From contig NZ_FTNM01000002.1 of the NCBI RefSeq assembly GCF_900156415.1, positions 806,001 to 870,000 of the forward strand: 64,000 bases of DNA, given 5' to 3'. The stretch comes from Pontibacter lucknowensis. Lineage in GTDB: Bacteria > Bacteroidota > Bacteroidia > Cytophagales > Hymenobacteraceae. This document shows positions 62,287 to 64,000 of this stretch, piece after piece; the stretch's first letter is position 1; each line of letters starts with the position of its first letter. The notes under the pieces are model-generated. The model was not told the DNA's origin and did not search any database. It worked only from the letters and a program-made list of their open reading frames with translations. The position numbers and the translations under genes are program-made.

Positions 62287-62790
62287 ATGCGCCTATACCT
62301 GTATATCCCCTTGCTGTTCATGGCTTTAACAGCCTGCCAGACAAGCCACACTTCCAGCACGGCGGCTAGTACAGCGGAGGCCGGCGGACAAGCTATGACA
62401 AGCCCCGTTTCCCAGATTATCTTCCTGGACCTGGAGCTGAGCCGGGACAGCCTGACAAAGGAGAGCACGGTGAGATTGCTGAACAAAACAGTGACGGATG
62501 GCCGGATGAAAAACCTCCCACACCAGGGTCATGAAAACGGTTCCGGCGATCTGCAATGTTCCCTGCTAAGCTCAGTCGGGCAGGTACTCTACAGCACCGC
62601 TATACCTGATCCGCTGGCCAACACCCTCGAATATGCCGCTGAATCAGGCGAGCTCCAAAAGAAAACCTTTCAGCTGAAACAGGCTACTTTCACCCTCAGG
62701 GCACCCTATTACCCGGGCACAACCCATCTGCTCATCGAACAGCTACAGGAAGACAAACAACTCAAAGAAATCGCAAGACTGACGCTATGA
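62287..62790 (+). CDS. Lipoprotein of unknown function coupled to an M64 peptidase
   Basis: 167 residues. Lipoprotein signal with lipobox LTAC (MRLYLYIPLLFMALTAC). The mature part begins with a Ser/Thr-rich linker, then QIIFLDLELSRDSLTKESTVRLLNKTVTDGRMKN and a predominantly beta C-terminal half. I do not recognise a named family. Its stop overlaps the M64 peptidase start (ATGA), so the two are translated together and probably act as partners at the cell surface. Confidence 0.75.
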   Translation: MRLYLYIPLLFMALTACQTSHTSSTAASTAEAGGQAMTSPVSQIIFLDLELSRDSLTKESTVRLLNKTVTDGRMKNLPHQGHENGSGDLQCSLLSSVGQVLYSTAIPDPLANTLEYAAESGELQKKTFQLKQATFTLRAPYYPGTTHLLIEQLQEDKQLKEIARLTL

Positions 62791-64000
62791 AAAGGCTATT
62801 GACCACGGTATGGCTGGTGCTTTGCAGTGTACTGCTTGCCCAGGCACAGAAATTTGAAGTCGACACGATCCTCTACCACGGACCGTCGGACAAGTATATC
62901 AACTTTGTGTTTCTCGCGGACGGCTACCAGGCAAACGAGCTCAGCAAATACATAGAGGATGTGAAGGGCACCGTGGATGGAATCTTTGCCAAACGGCCTT
63001 TCAGGGAGAACAAAGTTTTCTTCAACGTTTTCGCCATCAAAGTACCTTCAAAACAAAGTGGTGCCAGTCACCCGGGCACTGCCAGTGATGAAAGCACCCA
63101 ATCAGCCATTCCAATCGTCAAAGTAGACAACTACTTCGGCTCCACTTTTGACTACGGTGGCATACACCGGCTGCTCGTGCCGACCAATCACATGGCCATA
63201 TCATCTGTACTTGCCAGCAATTTTCCGGAGTACGACCAGGTTTTTGTGCTCGTCAACAGTCCTTACTACGGCGGATCGGGCGGCGCTTATGCCACCAGCT
63301 CTACCAATGTTCAATCCAAAGAGATCGCCATTCACGAGATTGGCCACTCCTTTGCCAACCTTGCCGATGAATACTGGGCCGGTCCGCAGTATGCCCGTGA
63401 GCGGCCGAACATGACGCAGGTCTCCTCTCCTGAAACCGTGAAGTGGAAGCAGTGGCTGAACAACACGGGTGTGGGTATTTACCCCTATGAAGAGTCGCCT
63501 ACCTGGTACCGGCCGCACCAGCGCTGCAGCATGCGTTACCTTTCCACGGCAAGCGAAGTCATTCATTTCTGCATGGTCTGCCACGATACGATCACGAAGC
63601 GAATCGCCAGCCTGATGAACCAGGTGACCATACCTGACAAGCCGGGCAAGATAAGCGGCCCAAGCCAGGTATGTGCCCAGCAGGATGCCGTGACCTACAG
63701 CATCAGTCCGGTGAGCGGCGCGGGAGCCTATACCTGGACCGTGCCCGAAGGCTACCAGATCATACAAGGGCAAGGCACCACCACGATCAACGTGCGCATC
63801 GGCCCGAGTAGCGGACAGATAGGAGTGGCGGCGCAGAACTTCAACGGACAATCCGCAAGCACATACCTGGACATACAGGTGCAAGCCATGCCGGTGGTGA
63901 AGGCCGGTCAGAATGAAAACGCCTGCCTGAAGCAAGGGCTCATAGAGTTAAGTGGCTTTAGCCCGGCAGGGGGCGCCTGGTCGGGTATCGGAACGAAGCC
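62787..64000 (+). CDS. M64 (IgA-peptidase-like) metallopeptidase, 3' part outside the window
   Basis: 404 residues are visible; the frame is open at the right edge. Signal peptide (MKRLLTTVWLVLCSVLLAQAQ), an N-terminal domain, then the M64 catalytic motif His183-Glu-Ile-Gly-His187 with Asp194-Glu-Tyr (HEIGHSFANLADEYW), and a cysteine pair CMVC near the end of the catalytic domain. From about residue 285 (GKISGPSQVCAQQDAVTYSISPVSGA) PKD/Ig-like repeats begin, as in many T9SS cargo proteins; a C-terminal sorting domain would lie beyond the window. Starts inside the lipoprotein stop codon. Confidence 0.88.
   Translation, partial: MKRLLTTVWLVLCSVLLAQAQKFEVDTILYHGPSDKYINFVFLADGYQANELSKYIEDVKGTVDGIFAKRPFRENKVFFNVFAIKVPSKQSGASHPGTASDESTQSAIPIVKVDNYFGSTFDYGGIHRLLVPTNHMAISSVLASNFPEYDQVFVLVNSPYYGGSGGAYATSSTNVQSKEIAIHEIGHSFANLADEYWAGPQYARERPNMTQVSSPETVKWKQWLNNTGVGIYPYEESPTWYRPHQRCSMRYLSTASEVIHFCMVCHDTITKRIASLMNQVTIPDKPGKISGPSQVCAQQDAVTYSISPVSGAGAYTWTVPEGYQIIQGQGTTTINVRIGPSSGQIGVAAQNFNGQSASTYLDIQVQAMPVVKAGQNENACLKQGLIELSGFSPAGGAWSGIGTK

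Overview
The window reads as chromosomal DNA of a Bacteroidota bacterium, most like the Cytophagales (a Pontibacter/Hymenobacter-type genome is my best guess). Evidence: several promoters with the Bacteroidota -7 element TAnnTTTG (one, at the tRNA-Glu gene, has the full TTTG-N19-TAnnTTTG form), a type IX secretion plug lipoprotein, many lipoboxes, and families common in this phylum (DUF58/Bat proteins, DUF3822, DUF4296, DUF3276, DUF5723, DUF5103). Base composition is moderately GC-rich and even. I see no insertion sequence, prophage, CRISPR array or rRNA; there is one tRNA. The seven-base word AGGTATA/TATACCT is strikingly over-used across the whole window.

Layout. 1-8 kb: end of an outer-membrane barrel gene, menC, the ergothioneine pair egtB-egtD, a MATE exporter, a DUF922 protein and a FAD-Rieske oxidoreductase. 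8-12 kb: CsaA-like protein, DUF4296 lipoprotein, and a tightly overlapping DUF58-BatD-BatA operon. 12-26 kb: mostly housekeeping (YggS, GDPD, RecD-like helicase, NUDIX proteins, coaD, pyrE, YfcE, threonine aldolase, AlkA-like glycosylase, RlpA, DUF3276, ychF). 26-34 kb: T9SS plug protein, an SDR, a histidine kinase with sigma-54 regulator beside an FtsX-type ABC permease, and tRNA-Glu. 34.4-38.3 kb: a Crp/Fnr regulator followed by four genes (NAD(P)-binding protein, extradiol dioxygenase, esterase, QorB-like reductase) that look like a quinone/catechol detoxification set. 38.5-47 kb: a cytosolic Cys-type sulfatase, an ABC permease fused to an M1 aminopeptidase with its ATPase, and a divergent LytS/LytTR pair. 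47-51 kb: a broken cytochrome c gene, then Rrf2 regulator, DUF2061, cysH, cysD, cysN for sulfate assimilation. 51.3-54.8 kb: an aromatic amino acid operon. 55-64 kb: gamma-glutamyltransferase, DUF5723 protein, serine hydrolase, exo/endonuclease-phosphatase, SIMPL protein, and a lipoprotein coupled to an M64 peptidase that runs off the window end.

The most interesting element is upstream of the aromatic operon. Reading the minus strand from 54790 to 54515 there are two consecutive units, each a short Tyr/Phe-rich leader peptide followed by a U-tailed terminator hairpin: a tandem transcription attenuator. It precedes an aminotransferase and a single 658-residue protein that joins prephenate dehydrogenase, DAHP synthase and chorismate mutase. 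So both entry and exit of the aromatic pathway appear to sit on one polypeptide controlled by charged tRNA-Tyr/Phe.
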